Source of the DNA: Acidisoma silvae
GTDB lineage: Bacteria > Pseudomonadota > Alphaproteobacteria > Acetobacterales > Acetobacteraceae
Direction of reading: 5' to 3'
DNA: 64,000 nt
Assembly (NCBI RefSeq): GCF_020618775.1
Contig: NZ_JAESVB010000015.1
Coordinates: 1 to 64,000, forward strand
The position numbers and the translations under genes are program-made. This document shows, in pieces, positions 9,223 to 17,406 of the stretch (positions within the stretch are counted from its first letter, which is position 1; each line of letters starts with the position of its first letter). Below the pieces are notes generated by a model. It saw only the letters and a program-made list of their open reading frames with translations, was not told where the DNA came from and did no database searches.

Positions 9223-10563
9223 ATGACTGACACTGCCTCCCCGCTTCTTGGCCGCGCCGGCAAGCCGCAAAGTGCGTCCGAGAAGGATGCTTTCGACACT
9301 GCCGCGCGCTTCCTGCCGGGCGGCGCGCTCGGCGGCAATGCCCTGCCGGACGACGTGCGCTTCGTCTTCAGCCATGGCGACGGCAGCCGCTTCTGGGATG
9401 CCTCGGGCAATATGTATATCGACTATATCCTGGGCGCCGGCACGCTGGTTCTGGGTCACGCGCATCCCGCCATCCAGGCGGCAGTGACCGAGCAGGTCAG
9501 CCGCGGCACGCATTTCTTCGCCTATCTGAACGATCTGTCGGTGCAGCTTGCGCGCGAGCTGGTGCCGCTGATCCCCTGCGCCGAGCGCATCCGCTTCACG
9601 ACCTCGGGTTCGGAATCGACCTTCCATGCCATCCGCCTCGCCCGTGGCTTCACCGGCCGCGCGAAAATCCTGAAATTCGAAGGCGCCTATCACGGCACGC
9701 ACGACTATGCGCAGCTGAGCACGACGCCGAGCCACACAGCGAATTATCCGAACCCGATGCCGGATACCAACGGCATTCCGCAGGCGGTGCAGGAGCTGAT
9801 GCTCGTCTGCCCCTATAATGATCTCGACGCGTTGAAAAGCATTCTGGATCAGCACGGCCAGGATATCGCGGCCATTATCGTGGAGCCGATCCAGCGCATC
9901 ATCTCGCCCCAGGCCGGCTTCCTGCAAGGCGTGCGCGAACTGACGCGCCAGCACGGCATCGTCATGATCATGGATGAAGTGGTCACGGGTTTCCGCTACG
10001 GGCTGAGCGGCGCGCAGGGCTATTTCGGCGTCGTGCCGGACATGGCGACCTATGGCAAGATCATCGGCGGCGGCCTGCCGGTGGGGGCCGTTGCCGGCCG
10101 CGCCGATATCATGGACCAGGCCGACCCGGCGCGCCGCGCGACGGGCGACTATGTGTATCAGAACGGCACCTTGCAGGGTCATCCGCTGGGTTGCGCGGCC
10201 TCGCTGGCAACCCTGTCCGTGCTGCGCGAACCCGGCGTCTATGAAGCGCTGTTTGCCTATGCCGACGAACTGCGCCGCGCATTGCAGCACCTCTTCGACC
10301 AGCACAAGATGGGCATCCGCGTCATCGGCGACGGCCCGATGTGGCACCTGATTTCGGGCGACAAAGTGCCGCAGAACTGGGGCGATATCCTCGCCACCGA
10401 CCTGAAGCGCCAGGCCGCCTTCGATACCGAACTGCTGCGCCAGGGTATCTTCGTCATCCCCAATATGCGCCGTTTCGTCTCCATCCGGCACGACAAGGCG
10501 GATCTCGCCTTGACGCTGGAAGCGGCCGAGCGCGCCTGCATCGCCTTCAAAGCCGCCCAGTAA
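9223..10563 (+). CDS. Class III PLP-dependent aminotransferase (GSA-aminomutase-like)
   Basis: PLP enzyme of 446 residues. Visible features are the GSA-like opening FLPGGALGGNA, SGSESTFHAIRLARG (cofactor phosphate site), MDEVVTGFR (Asp that contacts the PLP ring nitrogen) and GKIIGGGLPVGAVAGR (Schiff-base Lys). Despite the resemblance to glutamate-1-semialdehyde aminomutase, its place in a GntR/amidase/APC operon argues for a catabolic transaminase. Start ATG 9223 gives the expected N-terminus; the frame is open back to 9163. Substrate unknown. Confidence 0.82.
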   Translation: MTDTASPLLGRAGKPQSASEKDAFDTAARFLPGGALGGNALPDDVRFVFSHGDGSRFWDASGNMYIDYILGAGTLVLGHAHPAIQAAVTEQVSRGTHFFAYLNDLSVQLARELVPLIPCAERIRFTTSGSESTFHAIRLARGFTGRAKILKFEGAYHGTHDYAQLSTTPSHTANYPNPMPDTNGIPQAVQELMLVCPYNDLDALKSILDQHGQDIAAIIVEPIQRIISPQAGFLQGVRELTRQHGIVMIMDEVVTGFRYGLSGAQGYFGVVPDMATYGKIIGGGLPVGAVAGRADIMDQADPARRATGDYVYQNGTLQGHPLGCAASLATLSVLREPGVYEALFAYADELRRALQHLFDQHKMGIRVIGDGPMWHLISGDKVPQNWGDILATDLKRQAAFDTELLRQGIFVIPNMRRFVSIRHDKADLALTLEAAERACIAFKAAQ

Positions 10564-10580
10564 GGGCCGGCACGCACCAG

Positions 10581-10598
10581 GGCCGCGCTTGCGCGGCC
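10581..10598. promoter_or_regulatory. Intercistronic GC hairpin
   Basis: Perfect 8-bp palindrome GGCCGCGC-tt-GCGCGGCC between aminotransferase and permease, without a T-run. It could act as an mRNA-stability or partial-termination element that lowers permease expression relative to the enzymes. Confidence 0.45.
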
Positions 10599-10625
10599 CA
10601 TCGTCGTCAACATCAGGAGTTTTAC

Positions 10626-11981
10626 GTGGATCTGAAGCGGAATCTTGGGCTGTGGGAGGTCATTGGGCTTTCCATCGCCATTATCGCGCCGACCATGGCG
10701 ATGGCCTTCAATGTCGGGCTGACGGCCGGCTCCGCCGGTACGGCGACGCCGCTGACCTTCATCATCGGCGCCATCGTCATGGGCATCGTCAGCCTGTCCT
10801 TCGTGGCCTTCAGCCGCCGCGTGCCCAAGACGGGCGCCGCCTATGCCTATATCGGCGCCTCCTTCGGCAAGCGGGCCGGCTTCGTCGCCGGCTGGGCGAT
10901 GATGATGGTCTATCTCACCTTCGGCAGCGGCACTGTCGTGCTCGTCGGCAGCTTTCTTGATGCGGCGGCCTCCAATTACGGCATCCATATCTCCTGGCTG
11001 TCCGAAATCATCAGCCTGGCGGCGCTGTTCCTTGCCTGTACGCTCGCCTATCGCGACATGCAGTTCGCGACGCGTTTGATGCTGATCCTGGAAGGCATTT
11101 CCATCCTCGCCATCATCGTGCTGGGCATCGCCATCCTGTTCAAGGCGGGCAGCCAGAACCAGCTCTCCGCCGTGCCCTTCTCGCCCGCCAAAGGCATCGG
11201 CTGGGGCGGCATCGGCGCCGGCCTGGTTTTCGCCCTGCTGTCCTTCGCCGGTTTCGAAGGTGTCGCGACGCTGGCGGAAGAGACCAATAATCCGCGCCGC
11301 AACATCCCCCTCGCCATGCTCGGCACCATCGTGCTGGGCGGCATCTTCTTCGCCTTCGCCTCCTACACCCAGGTCATCGGCTTCGGCCTGGGCCATATGA
11401 AGGATCTGGCGAATGACCCGGCGCCGCTGAACACGCTGGGCGAGCGCTTCATTTCCCGCGACTTTGCCTCCGCCCTCTCCGTTGCCGCCGCCATCAGCGC
11501 CTTCTCGGCCTGCCTCGGCTGCATGAGCGCGGCCGCGCGCATGATGTTCGCCCTCGGCCGTGGCGGCTTCTGCCCCTGGACGGCCAAGGTTCACCCGACC
11601 CATGGCACGCCGGGGCGCGCCGTCATCGCGTCCGGCATCATTGCCGGTGCGGGCATCGTGCTCTGGGGCAGCTTCATCGGCGCCAGCGCCTATTACGGCG
11701 ATATCTCCACCATCGGCGTGCTGGCCCTGATCCTGATCTATCTCGGCGTGACCATTGCCGAAACGATCCATGCCTTCAGCCATGGCAATCTGCTCTGGGG
11801 CCTGTTCGGGCTGATCGGCAGCATCGCGCTGCTGTGGCCGTTGTATAGCAGCATCTATCCGGTGCCGGCTTACCCCGGCAATCTGTGGCCTTATATCGTC
11901 GTCGCCTGGTTCGTGATCGGCTGGCTGATCACCTTGGCCAAGCCCAATGTCGGCCATGCCGACGCAGTGGCGGCCGAGTAA
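10626..11981 (+). CDS. APC-family amino acid/amine permease
   Basis: Inner-membrane transporter of 451 residues with about 12 hydrophobic helices. The first contains the APC signature GLWEVIGLSIAIIAPTMAMA, and SFAGFEGVATLAEETNNP is the typical mid-protein APC motif. GTG 10626 is the start: AGGAG at 10615-10619 is well spaced and the protein then begins as APC permeases do; the open frame further upstream belongs to the previous gene's shadow. Last gene of the GntR operon, followed by strong terminators. Presumably imports the substrate of the amidase and aminotransferase. Confidence 0.85.
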   Translation: MDLKRNLGLWEVIGLSIAIIAPTMAMAFNVGLTAGSAGTATPLTFIIGAIVMGIVSLSFVAFSRRVPKTGAAYAYIGASFGKRAGFVAGWAMMMVYLTFGSGTVVLVGSFLDAAASNYGIHISWLSEIISLAALFLACTLAYRDMQFATRLMLILEGISILAIIVLGIAILFKAGSQNQLSAVPFSPAKGIGWGGIGAGLVFALLSFAGFEGVATLAEETNNPRRNIPLAMLGTIVLGGIFFAFASYTQVIGFGLGHMKDLANDPAPLNTLGERFISRDFASALSVAAAISAFSACLGCMSAAARMMFALGRGGFCPWTAKVHPTHGTPGRAVIASGIIAGAGIVLWGSFIGASAYYGDISTIGVLALILIYLGVTIAETIHAFSHGNLLWGLFGLIGSIALLWPLYSSIYPVPAYPGNLWPYIVVAWFVIGWLITLAKPNVGHADAVAAE

Positions 11982-11993
11982 CCGCCCCAATGA

Positions 11994-12027
11994 AAAGAGG
12001 GTTTGCCGAAGACGGCAAACCCTCTTT
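11994..12027. terminator. Strong hairpin after permease
   Basis: Perfect 14-bp stem (AAAGAGGGTTTGCC with GGCAAACCCTCTTT, loop GAAGAC) 12 bp after the permease stop. Ends in TTT on the plus strand. Confidence 0.8.
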
Positions 12028-12042
12028 ACCAGTATCGACGAC

Positions 12043-12073
12043 GGGTGGATCGCTGACGCGATCCACCCTTTTT
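12043..12073 (+). terminator. Second intrinsic terminator
   Basis: 10-bp stem GGGTGGATCG / CGATCCACCC, loop CTGACG, followed by TTTTT. Classical Rho-independent terminator for the permease operon; it ends 4 bp before the convergent MBL gene. Confidence 0.8.
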
Positions 12074-12077
12074 CGTA

Positions 12078-12953
12078 TCAGGCCCAGAAGGCCGGCAGGA
12101 ATTCGTAGCCGGTCGCGCCCTTGACGATGAAGCCGGTCGAGGGGAACGAGCCATGATAGAAGGACACGCGGGTCTTCTCGGCGACCGCCTGATCGAGGAT
12201 GCGCTTGCGCGTCGCGACCGTCGCGTCCCCGTCCATGTCGAACATCAGCTTCCAGTCCGCATGACGCGCGAAGATCAGCGGATTGTTGGTGATGTCGGCG
12301 ACGAAGATCATGCTTTCATCGCCCGAGGTGATGCGAATGGCCGACATGCCCGGCGTATGGCCGGCCGCGCAAACCGCCGTCAGACCCGGCAGGATTTCCG
12401 CGTCCCATTCATACTGCTTCACGGCATCGGCGATCTGGCCGAAAACCTGGCGGCACATTTCGAAATTGCCCTTGGCTGCTTCGGGTGCGGCCGCCATCTT
12501 GGCGTCGTCCATCCAGAAATCCCATTCCTTGGCCGGAACATGGATCTGCGCCTTCGGGTAGAAAGCCGTGCCGTCCTTGCGGAAGAGGCCCAGCACATGA
12601 TCGGGGTGGAAATGGCTGATGACGATATCCGTCACCTCTTCGCCCTTGATGCCGGCGGCGGCGAGATTGCCGAACAGGCGGCCGGCCGTCGGCGGGCCGG
12701 ATTCACCGAAACCGGTGTCGATCAGAACGGTCTTGCCGGCGGTGCGCAGCGCCATCGGCGTGAAGGTCAGCGTTACCTTGTCGCGGGCCATGCCGGCCGC
12801 CGCATAGGCTTCGCCCACCTCGTCATCGCTGACGCCCGGCACGAAGCCTTCCGGACGGTCGAACGCCACCCAGCCGTCATGCAGCGCAATCGCCTCGATA
12901 TCGCCGACCATCCACTTATAGAAAGCGGGCGTCTGAGCACTGGTCTCTGTCAT
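12078..12953 (-). CDS. MBL-fold metallo-hydrolase
   Basis: Metallo-beta-lactamase-fold hydrolase, 291 residues. The metal-binding motif is SHFHPDHVLG (HxHxDH), with further ligands in AAGHTPGM and FVADITNNP. No convincing signal peptide, so probably cytosolic; quorum-lactonase or glyoxalase-like activities are possible but not distinguishable. Convergent with the GntR operon and separated from it by two terminators, so independently transcribed. Confidence 0.8.
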   Translation of the reverse strand: MTETSAQTPAFYKWMVGDIEAIALHDGWVAFDRPEGFVPGVSDDEVGEAYAAAGMARDKVTLTFTPMALRTAGKTVLIDTGFGESGPPTAGRLFGNLAAAGIKGEEVTDIVISHFHPDHVLGLFRKDGTAFYPKAQIHVPAKEWDFWMDDAKMAAAPEAAKGNFEMCRQVFGQIADAVKQYEWDAEILPGLTAVCAAGHTPGMSAIRITSGDESMIFVADITNNPLIFARHADWKLMFDMDGDATVATRKRILDQAVAEKTRVSFYHGSFPSTGFIVKGATGYEFLPAFWA

Positions 12954-13089
12954 CGATCTCTCTCCTCAAAGCCGGGGGCCGATGCCCACCGGCGCGCGGT
13001 GCCAAGACATAAGCCCTGACCACGCGCAGGCATATACTGCGCTGCACAAGGGAATGCGAGACCACCCTCGCATTGTTCACAGACCGGCT

Positions 13090-14118
13090 TCAGGCCGCGC
13101 CGAGTTGGACGACCAGCTTGCCGAAATTCCGGCCTTGCAGCAGACCGATGAAGGCCTCCGGCGCATTTTCCAGCCCCTGCACGATATCCTCCCGCCAGCG
13201 GAGACGCCCGTCTGCTGCCCAAGCCGTGGCGTCGCGCAGAAAGTCATCCTGTTGGCTGTCCCAGAATTCCGTCATGACAAAACCGCGCAGGGTCAGGCTG
13301 CGGGACAGGATTTCGCGCATCGTCACGGCCAGGCGGTCCGGCCCCGGCTGTGGTTCGCCTGGGTGATTGTATTGCGCGATGAGACCGCAGACCGGCACGC
13401 GGGCGAAGGGATTGAGCAGCGGAAAGACGCCGTCCCAGACCGTGCCGCCGACATTCTCGAAATAGACGTCGATCCCCTGCGGGCAGGCGGCAGCGAGCTG
13501 AGCGGTGAAATCCGGTGCCTTGTGATCGACCACCGCATCGAAACCCAGCTCGTCCCGTGCAAAAGCCAGCTTATGCGCGCCCGTGGTGATGCCGACGGCG
13601 CGCGCACCATGGATGCGGGCGATCTGCCCGACGGCGGACCCCACCGGCCCGGTGGCGGCTGCCACCGCCACCGTCTCGCCCGGCTTTGGCTTGCCGATAT
13701 TGCGCAGCCCGGCATAGGCGGTGAAGCCCGGCATGCCGAGCGCGCCCAGCGCCGCCGAGAGCGGCGCCGCCGGGTCCAGCCGCCGCAAGCCGCTGCCGTC
13801 CGACAGGGCGAAGCGCTGCCAGCCGGCATAGGCGACGGCGATATCCCCCTCCTGCCAGTCCGGGTGGCGTGACTGCACGACTTTCGAGACCGTGCCGCCG
13901 ACCATGACGCCGCCGATCGCGACCGGCTGGGCATAGGATTTCACGAGGCCCATGCGGCCGCGCATATAAGGGTCCAGCGAGAGAAACAGCGTTTCCATAA
14001 GCACCTCGCCCGCGCCGGGCTGCGGGACTGGCGTCTCTTCCAGCCGGAAATCGCCCGGCACCGGCAGGCCCTGCGGGCGCGCGGCCAGGACGATCCGCTG
14101 GTTAAGGTTTTCAGACAT
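13090..14118 (-). CDS. NADP-dependent alkenal/one oxidoreductase (MDR, leukotriene-B4 dehydrogenase type)
   Basis: Zinc-independent medium-chain reductase of 342 residues that probably reduces alpha,beta-unsaturated carbonyls. Seen: LSLDPYMRGRM (family hallmark), nucleotide-binding AAATGPVGSAVGQIARIHGA, VYFENVGGTVWD and the C-terminal YREDIVQGLENAPEAFIGLLQG-like segment. Start ATG 14118; an open extension to 14292 runs through the regulatory region and is not used. Divergent from a TetR gene with two operators in between, so likely repressed by that TetR and induced by reactive electrophiles. Confidence 0.85.
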   Translation of the reverse strand: MSENLNQRIVLAARPQGLPVPGDFRLEETPVPQPGAGEVLMETLFLSLDPYMRGRMGLVKSYAQPVAIGGVMVGGTVSKVVQSRHPDWQEGDIAVAYAGWQRFALSDGSGLRRLDPAAPLSAALGALGMPGFTAYAGLRNIGKPKPGETVAVAAATGPVGSAVGQIARIHGARAVGITTGAHKLAFARDELGFDAVVDHKAPDFTAQLAAACPQGIDVYFENVGGTVWDGVFPLLNPFARVPVCGLIAQYNHPGEPQPGPDRLAVTMREILSRSLTLRGFVMTEFWDSQQDDFLRDATAWAADGRLRWREDIVQGLENAPEAFIGLLQGRNFGKLVVQLGAA

Positions 14119-14154
14119 GATCAAACCCCGGTATGACGTCAGTGGAAAGCGCTT

Positions 14155-14173
14155 CACATACGAAGCGTATGCG
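14155..14173. promoter_or_regulatory. TetR operator 1
   Basis: Near-perfect inverted repeat CACATACG-AAG-CGTATGCG (one mismatch) between the divergent oxidoreductase and TetR genes. Paired with operator 2, centre to centre 30 bp. Confidence 0.75.
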
Positions 14174-14184
14174 AACCAGATGGA

Positions 14185-14203
14185 GACATACGAGGCGTAT
14201 GTC
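14185..14203. promoter_or_regulatory. TetR operator 2
   Basis: Perfect inverted repeat GACATACG-AGG-CGTATGTC. It covers the tetR start codon at 14199, which suits direct autorepression. Confidence 0.78.
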
Positions 14204-14804
14204 AATTGCGAAAACGTCCCAGCGGCGCGCGGATATGATTGTGGAAACGCGCGCCAAGCTGATGGCCGCCGGCAGGCGGGCCTTCGCGGCAAAAGGCTAT
14301 GCGGGGGCCTCGATGGACGATCTGACGGCGGAAGCCGGGCTGACGCGCGGCGCGCTGTATCACCATTTCGGCGACAAGAAGGGCCTGCTGGCGGCCGTCA
14401 TCGCGGAGATTGATTCTGAGATCGCCGCACGCCTGCGGGTCATCATCGCCCAGGCCGATACCGCCTGGGACGCCTTTATCGACGAATCCGTGGCCTGGAT
14501 CGAAATGTCGATGGAGCCGGAGATCCGGCGCATCATGCTGCTGGACGGCCCGGCCGTGCTGGGCGACCCCTCGGGCTGGGTCGGCCAGACCGCCTGCGTC
14601 GACAGCACCGCGCGCAGCATCCGCCGGCTGATCGACGAGGGCCTGGCAAAACCGGTGGACCCGGACGCCGCCGCCCGTCTTGTCAATGGTGCGGCGCTGA
14701 GCGCGTCACTCTGGATTGCGAGCGCCGAAGACCCGCGCGCCGTCTCCGCCCGCGCAATCGAAAGTTTCCTGGCCCTCGCTTCAGGACTGCGGAAGCACGC
14801 CTGA
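14199..14804 (+). CDS. TetR-family repressor
   Basis: 201-residue regulator. The N-terminal HTH shows the TetR pattern AFAAKGYAGASMDDLTAEAGLTRGALYHHFGDK, here given only to mark residues about 20-52. The C-terminal helical domain is the ligand pocket. ATG 14199 is used; the frame is open upstream through the operators. Two matching palindromes (14155-14173, 14185-14203) in the divergent promoter make control of itself and the oxidoreductase very likely. Confidence 0.87.
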   Translation: MSIAKTSQRRADMIVETRAKLMAAGRRAFAAKGYAGASMDDLTAEAGLTRGALYHHFGDKKGLLAAVIAEIDSEIAARLRVIIAQADTAWDAFIDESVAWIEMSMEPEIRRIMLLDGPAVLGDPSGWVGQTACVDSTARSIRRLIDEGLAKPVDPDAAARLVNGAALSASLWIASAEDPRAVSARAIESFLALASGLRKHA

Positions 14805-14851
14805 ACGGCAGCGCCGATGTTGCGCTGTCATTCATCGGTTCTGTTTCCAAG

Positions 14852-14934
14852 CTCGTCATGCCCGCGAAAGCGGGCATCTTCTCATCGCGGTCGTGCCTCA
14901 GCAAGAAGATCCCCGCTTTCGCGGGGATGACGAG
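14852..14934. repeat. Intergenic inverted repeat (REP/MITE-like)
   Basis: Two hairpins, CCCGCGAAAGCGGG and CCCCGCTTTCGCGGGG, flanked by CTCGTCAT at one end and ATGACGAG at the other, so the whole 83-bp unit is an imperfect palindrome. This is the dispersed CGTCAT-CCCGCGAAAGCGGG type repeat common in proteobacteria. It lies between the convergent tetR and hydrolase genes and may also end transcription. Confidence 0.75.
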
Positions 14935-14947
14935 TCCCCTTACCGCC

Positions 14948-15799
14948 TTACGCCCCCAGGAAGCGGTGGATATGCGCCGCAATTTTGGCATGATGCGTCT
15001 CCAGCGCGAAATGCCCGGCATCCAGAAGATGGATTTCGGCATCCGGAAGATCCCGCCTGAAGGCTTCGGCACCGGCCGGCAGGAAGAAGACATCGTTCTT
15101 GCCCCAAACTGCCAGCAGGCGCGGCCGATGGGTGCGGAAATAGTCCTGGAAGGCCGGATAGAGCGCCACATTGGTGCGATAGGACAGAATAAGATCGAGC
15201 TGGATTTCATCCGCCTCGGCCCGGTGCATAAAGAACTGGTCGAGCAGATAGGCATCCGGCGCCACACGCCCCGTGGGCGCGCCATGCTCATGCTGGAATT
15301 TTAGCGCCTCATCGGTCAGCGCCGCGCGGCAGGCCTCACGATTGGCCGGCGTCGGATCACGCCAGTACCGCTGCCAGGGCTCCCAGTCATCGCTCAACCC
15401 TTCGATATAGGCATTGCCGTTCTGGGTAATGATGGCGGTGATGCGCTCGGGCTGCGCGCAGGCCAGACGTAACCCCGTCGGCGCGCCATAGTCGAAAATA
15501 TAGATGGCAAAGCGGGCCAGCCCGATGGCATCCACGAACTTGCCGACCACCTCAGCGAGATTGTCGAAACTATAGTCGAAGACCCCGCGCGGCGGCGCCT
15601 TGGTCAGACCAAAGCCCGGCAGGTCCGGCGCAATGACGCGGTACTGGCTTGCCAGTTCCGGGATCAGGTCGCGGAACATATGGCTGGATGTCGGGAAGCC
15701 GTGCAGCAGCAGAATGACGGGCGCATCGGCTGCGCCAGCCTCGCGGTAGAAGACCTCCACAGGGCCGACCTGCTGGGCGCGATAATGTATCTGAACCAT
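14948..15799 (-). CDS. Alpha/beta hydrolase with Asp nucleophile (dehalogenase/epoxide hydrolase-like)
   Basis: 283-residue alpha/beta hydrolase. Oxyanion-hole HGFPTS (33-38), PDLPGFG, a nucleophile elbow IFDYGAP with Asp103 instead of Ser, and catalytic His263 in DAGHFALE. Asp nucleophiles are typical of haloalkane dehalogenases and epoxide hydrolases. ATG 15799 has AGGAAAAG upstream. Transcribed divergently from a LysR gene, its likely regulator. Substrate unknown. Confidence 0.82.
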   Translation of the reverse strand: MVQIHYRAQQVGPVEVFYREAGAADAPVILLLHGFPTSSHMFRDLIPELASQYRVIAPDLPGFGLTKAPPRGVFDYSFDNLAEVVGKFVDAIGLARFAIYIFDYGAPTGLRLACAQPERITAIITQNGNAYIEGLSDDWEPWQRYWRDPTPANREACRAALTDEALKFQHEHGAPTGRVAPDAYLLDQFFMHRAEADEIQLDLILSYRTNVALYPAFQDYFRTHRPRLLAVWGKNDVFFLPAGAEAFRRDLPDAEIHLLDAGHFALETHHAKIAAHIHRFLGA

Positions 15800-15920
15800 G
15801 GCTTTTCCTTTCCCTCTACGGGCCGCCGTCCGAGCGGCCTGCCGTGGAGGAAACCTAGTCACTTGCACCATTCGGCAGAATGCGCGTTGATTGCCAGGCT
15901 TGATTTCAGAAAGTGAAAGC

Positions 15921-16886
15921 ATGGACAGGCTGGACGCGATGGCAATGGCGGTCGCGGCGATCGACGAAGGGTCACTCGCCGCCGCCGCGCGCCGCTTCGG
16001 GCGGTCGGCGGCGGCCGCCACCCGTGCCATCGCCGTGCTTGAGGCTGCCGCCGGAGAGACGCTGCTGCTGCGCTCTACGCGCGGCCTTCGTCTGACCGAA
16101 GCGGGCGCGCGCCATGCCGCCGTCTGGCGCGATGTTCTGGGCAAGCTGCGCGACATCCAGGCCGAGCAGACCGGCACGACCATCAGCGGCCATCTGGTGC
16201 TGACGGCACCGGAACTCTTTGGGCGCTTGAAGGTCACGCCCGTGCTGGAAAGCTTCGTCGATCTGCACCCGGAGGTGCAGGCCCGCGCGCTGCTGCTGAA
16301 CCAGGTGGTGGATATGCTGGGCGAAGGCGTCGATATCGCCATCCGCCTGGCGCATCTGCCGGAAAGCAGCCTGGTTGCGGTGAAACTCGGCACGGTCAGG
16401 CAGGTGATCTGCGCTTCCCCTGCCTATCTGGCAAAGCATGGCCAGCCTCAGCAGCCGGCCGATCTCTCCCGTCACGTCTGTATCGGCACGAACCCGGAGG
16501 GCAATCGTGAGCTATGGAATCTCCGTCACGACCCAAGCGGGGCGCGGATGCGGTCGATCTCCGTGCAAACGCGCCTGTCCATCAACAGCGTCGCGGCAGG
16601 GCTGGATGCGGCGCGGCGCGGCGCGGGCCTGGTGCGCGGCATGTCCTATCAGGTGGCCGACGACCTCGCGACGGGCCGGTTGCTGCGCGTGCTGGCGCCC
16701 TTCGAGCCGGACGCGATCCCGGTCAATATGGTGTTTCGCCCGCATCCCCGCCGCTGGAGCCCGGTGCGCGGCTTCGTGGATTACGCCGTGCCGATCCTGC
16801 GGCGGGAACTGGCGCAGGTGGCCGCCGTGGTCGACTGGCTGCCGCCGGCTGGCGCGCCGCTTCTCCCGAGCAGCGATCCTGGCTAA
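15921..16886 (+). CDS. LysR-family transcriptional regulator
   Basis: 321 residues: N-terminal winged HTH (FGRSAAAATRAIAVLEAAAG, LLLRSTRGLRLTEAG), then a periplasmic-binding-like effector domain (LFGRLKVTPVLESF, VDIAIRLAHLP). ATG 15921 is preferred over upstream in-frame codons because MDRLDAMAM starts as LysR proteins do and GAAAG precedes it. Divergent from the Asp-nucleophile hydrolase, 122 bp apart, so probably controls it. Confidence 0.87.
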   Translation: MDRLDAMAMAVAAIDEGSLAAAARRFGRSAAAATRAIAVLEAAAGETLLLRSTRGLRLTEAGARHAAVWRDVLGKLRDIQAEQTGTTISGHLVLTAPELFGRLKVTPVLESFVDLHPEVQARALLLNQVVDMLGEGVDIAIRLAHLPESSLVAVKLGTVRQVICASPAYLAKHGQPQQPADLSRHVCIGTNPEGNRELWNLRHDPSGARMRSISVQTRLSINSVAAGLDAARRGAGLVRGMSYQVADDLATGRLLRVLAPFEPDAIPVNMVFRPHPRRWSPVRGFVDYAVPILRRELAQVAAVVDWLPPAGAPLLPSSDPG

Positions 16887-16919
16887 TCAGCCTCGGCTAA
16901 AGCCCAAGGAGCGAATGCC

Positions 16920-17339
16920 ATGACCCTGACCATCCGACCTGCTTTGCCCGAGGAGGAACAGGCCCTGGCCGATCTATGGCGCGCCTGCGGTCTGGTGGTG
17001 AGCTATAATGATCCTGGCGCCGATTTCCGCTTCGCTTTGGCTGGTGAGACCTCAACGGTTCTGGTCGGCACGGATGCGGAGGGGCAGATCGCCGGCAGCG
17101 TCATGGTGGGGCATGACGGCCATCGCGGCTGGCTCTATTACGTCGCGGTCTCGCCCGATCATCAGGGCAGCGGCGCGGGCCGGCAGATGGTAGCCGCCGC
17201 CGAGGACTGGCTGCGCAGGCTTGGCGTCTGGAAGGTGCAGCTTCTGGTGCGGGACACCAATACCAAGGTGGTGGCCTTCTACGAGCATCTGGGTTTTGAC
17301 GTGTCGCCGCGCGTGGTGCTGAGCAAAGCGCTGGGCTGA
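16920..17339 (+). CDS. GNAT-family N-acetyltransferase
   Basis: 139-residue acetyl-CoA-dependent acetyltransferase. The CoA pyrophosphate loop is SPDHQGSGAGRQMV (about 81-94), and FYEHLGFDV is the usual C-terminal motif. Resembles the YpeA-type single-domain group. AAGGAG precedes ATG 16920. Follows lysR by 33 bp and may be co-transcribed. Ends at a terminator. Substrate unknown. Confidence 0.82.
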   Translation: MTLTIRPALPEEEQALADLWRACGLVVSYNDPGADFRFALAGETSTVLVGTDAEGQIAGSVMVGHDGHRGWLYYVAVSPDHQGSGAGRQMVAAAEDWLRRLGVWKVQLLVRDTNTKVVAFYEHLGFDVSPRVVLSKALG

Positions 17340-17358
17340 CCGGCCTTCCCCAAAAACA

Positions 17359-17387
17359 AAAACCCCCGCGACCAGCGCGGGGGTTTT
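17359..17387. terminator. Bidirectional terminator
   Basis: AAAACCCCCGCG / CGCGGGGGTTTT stem with loop ACCAG between convergent GNAT and MFS genes. T-run on both strands. Confidence 0.85.
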
Positions 17388-17406
17388 CGGTTCAGCCTCG
17401 CTGAAA

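Noticed and set aside
10564-10625. Riboswitch between aminotransferase and permease
   Set aside because: Only a simple 8-bp GC hairpin; no conserved aptamer core recognised.
10257-11990. Long minus frame opposite the APC permease
   Set aside because: Glu/Asp/His-rich antisense translation of hydrophobic codons; the plus frame has a clear APC family signature and ribosome site.
15800-16393. Upstream extension of the Asp-nucleophile hydrolase
   Set aside because: Shadows the lysR gene; ATG 15799 has a good ribosome site and begins the hydrolase fold.
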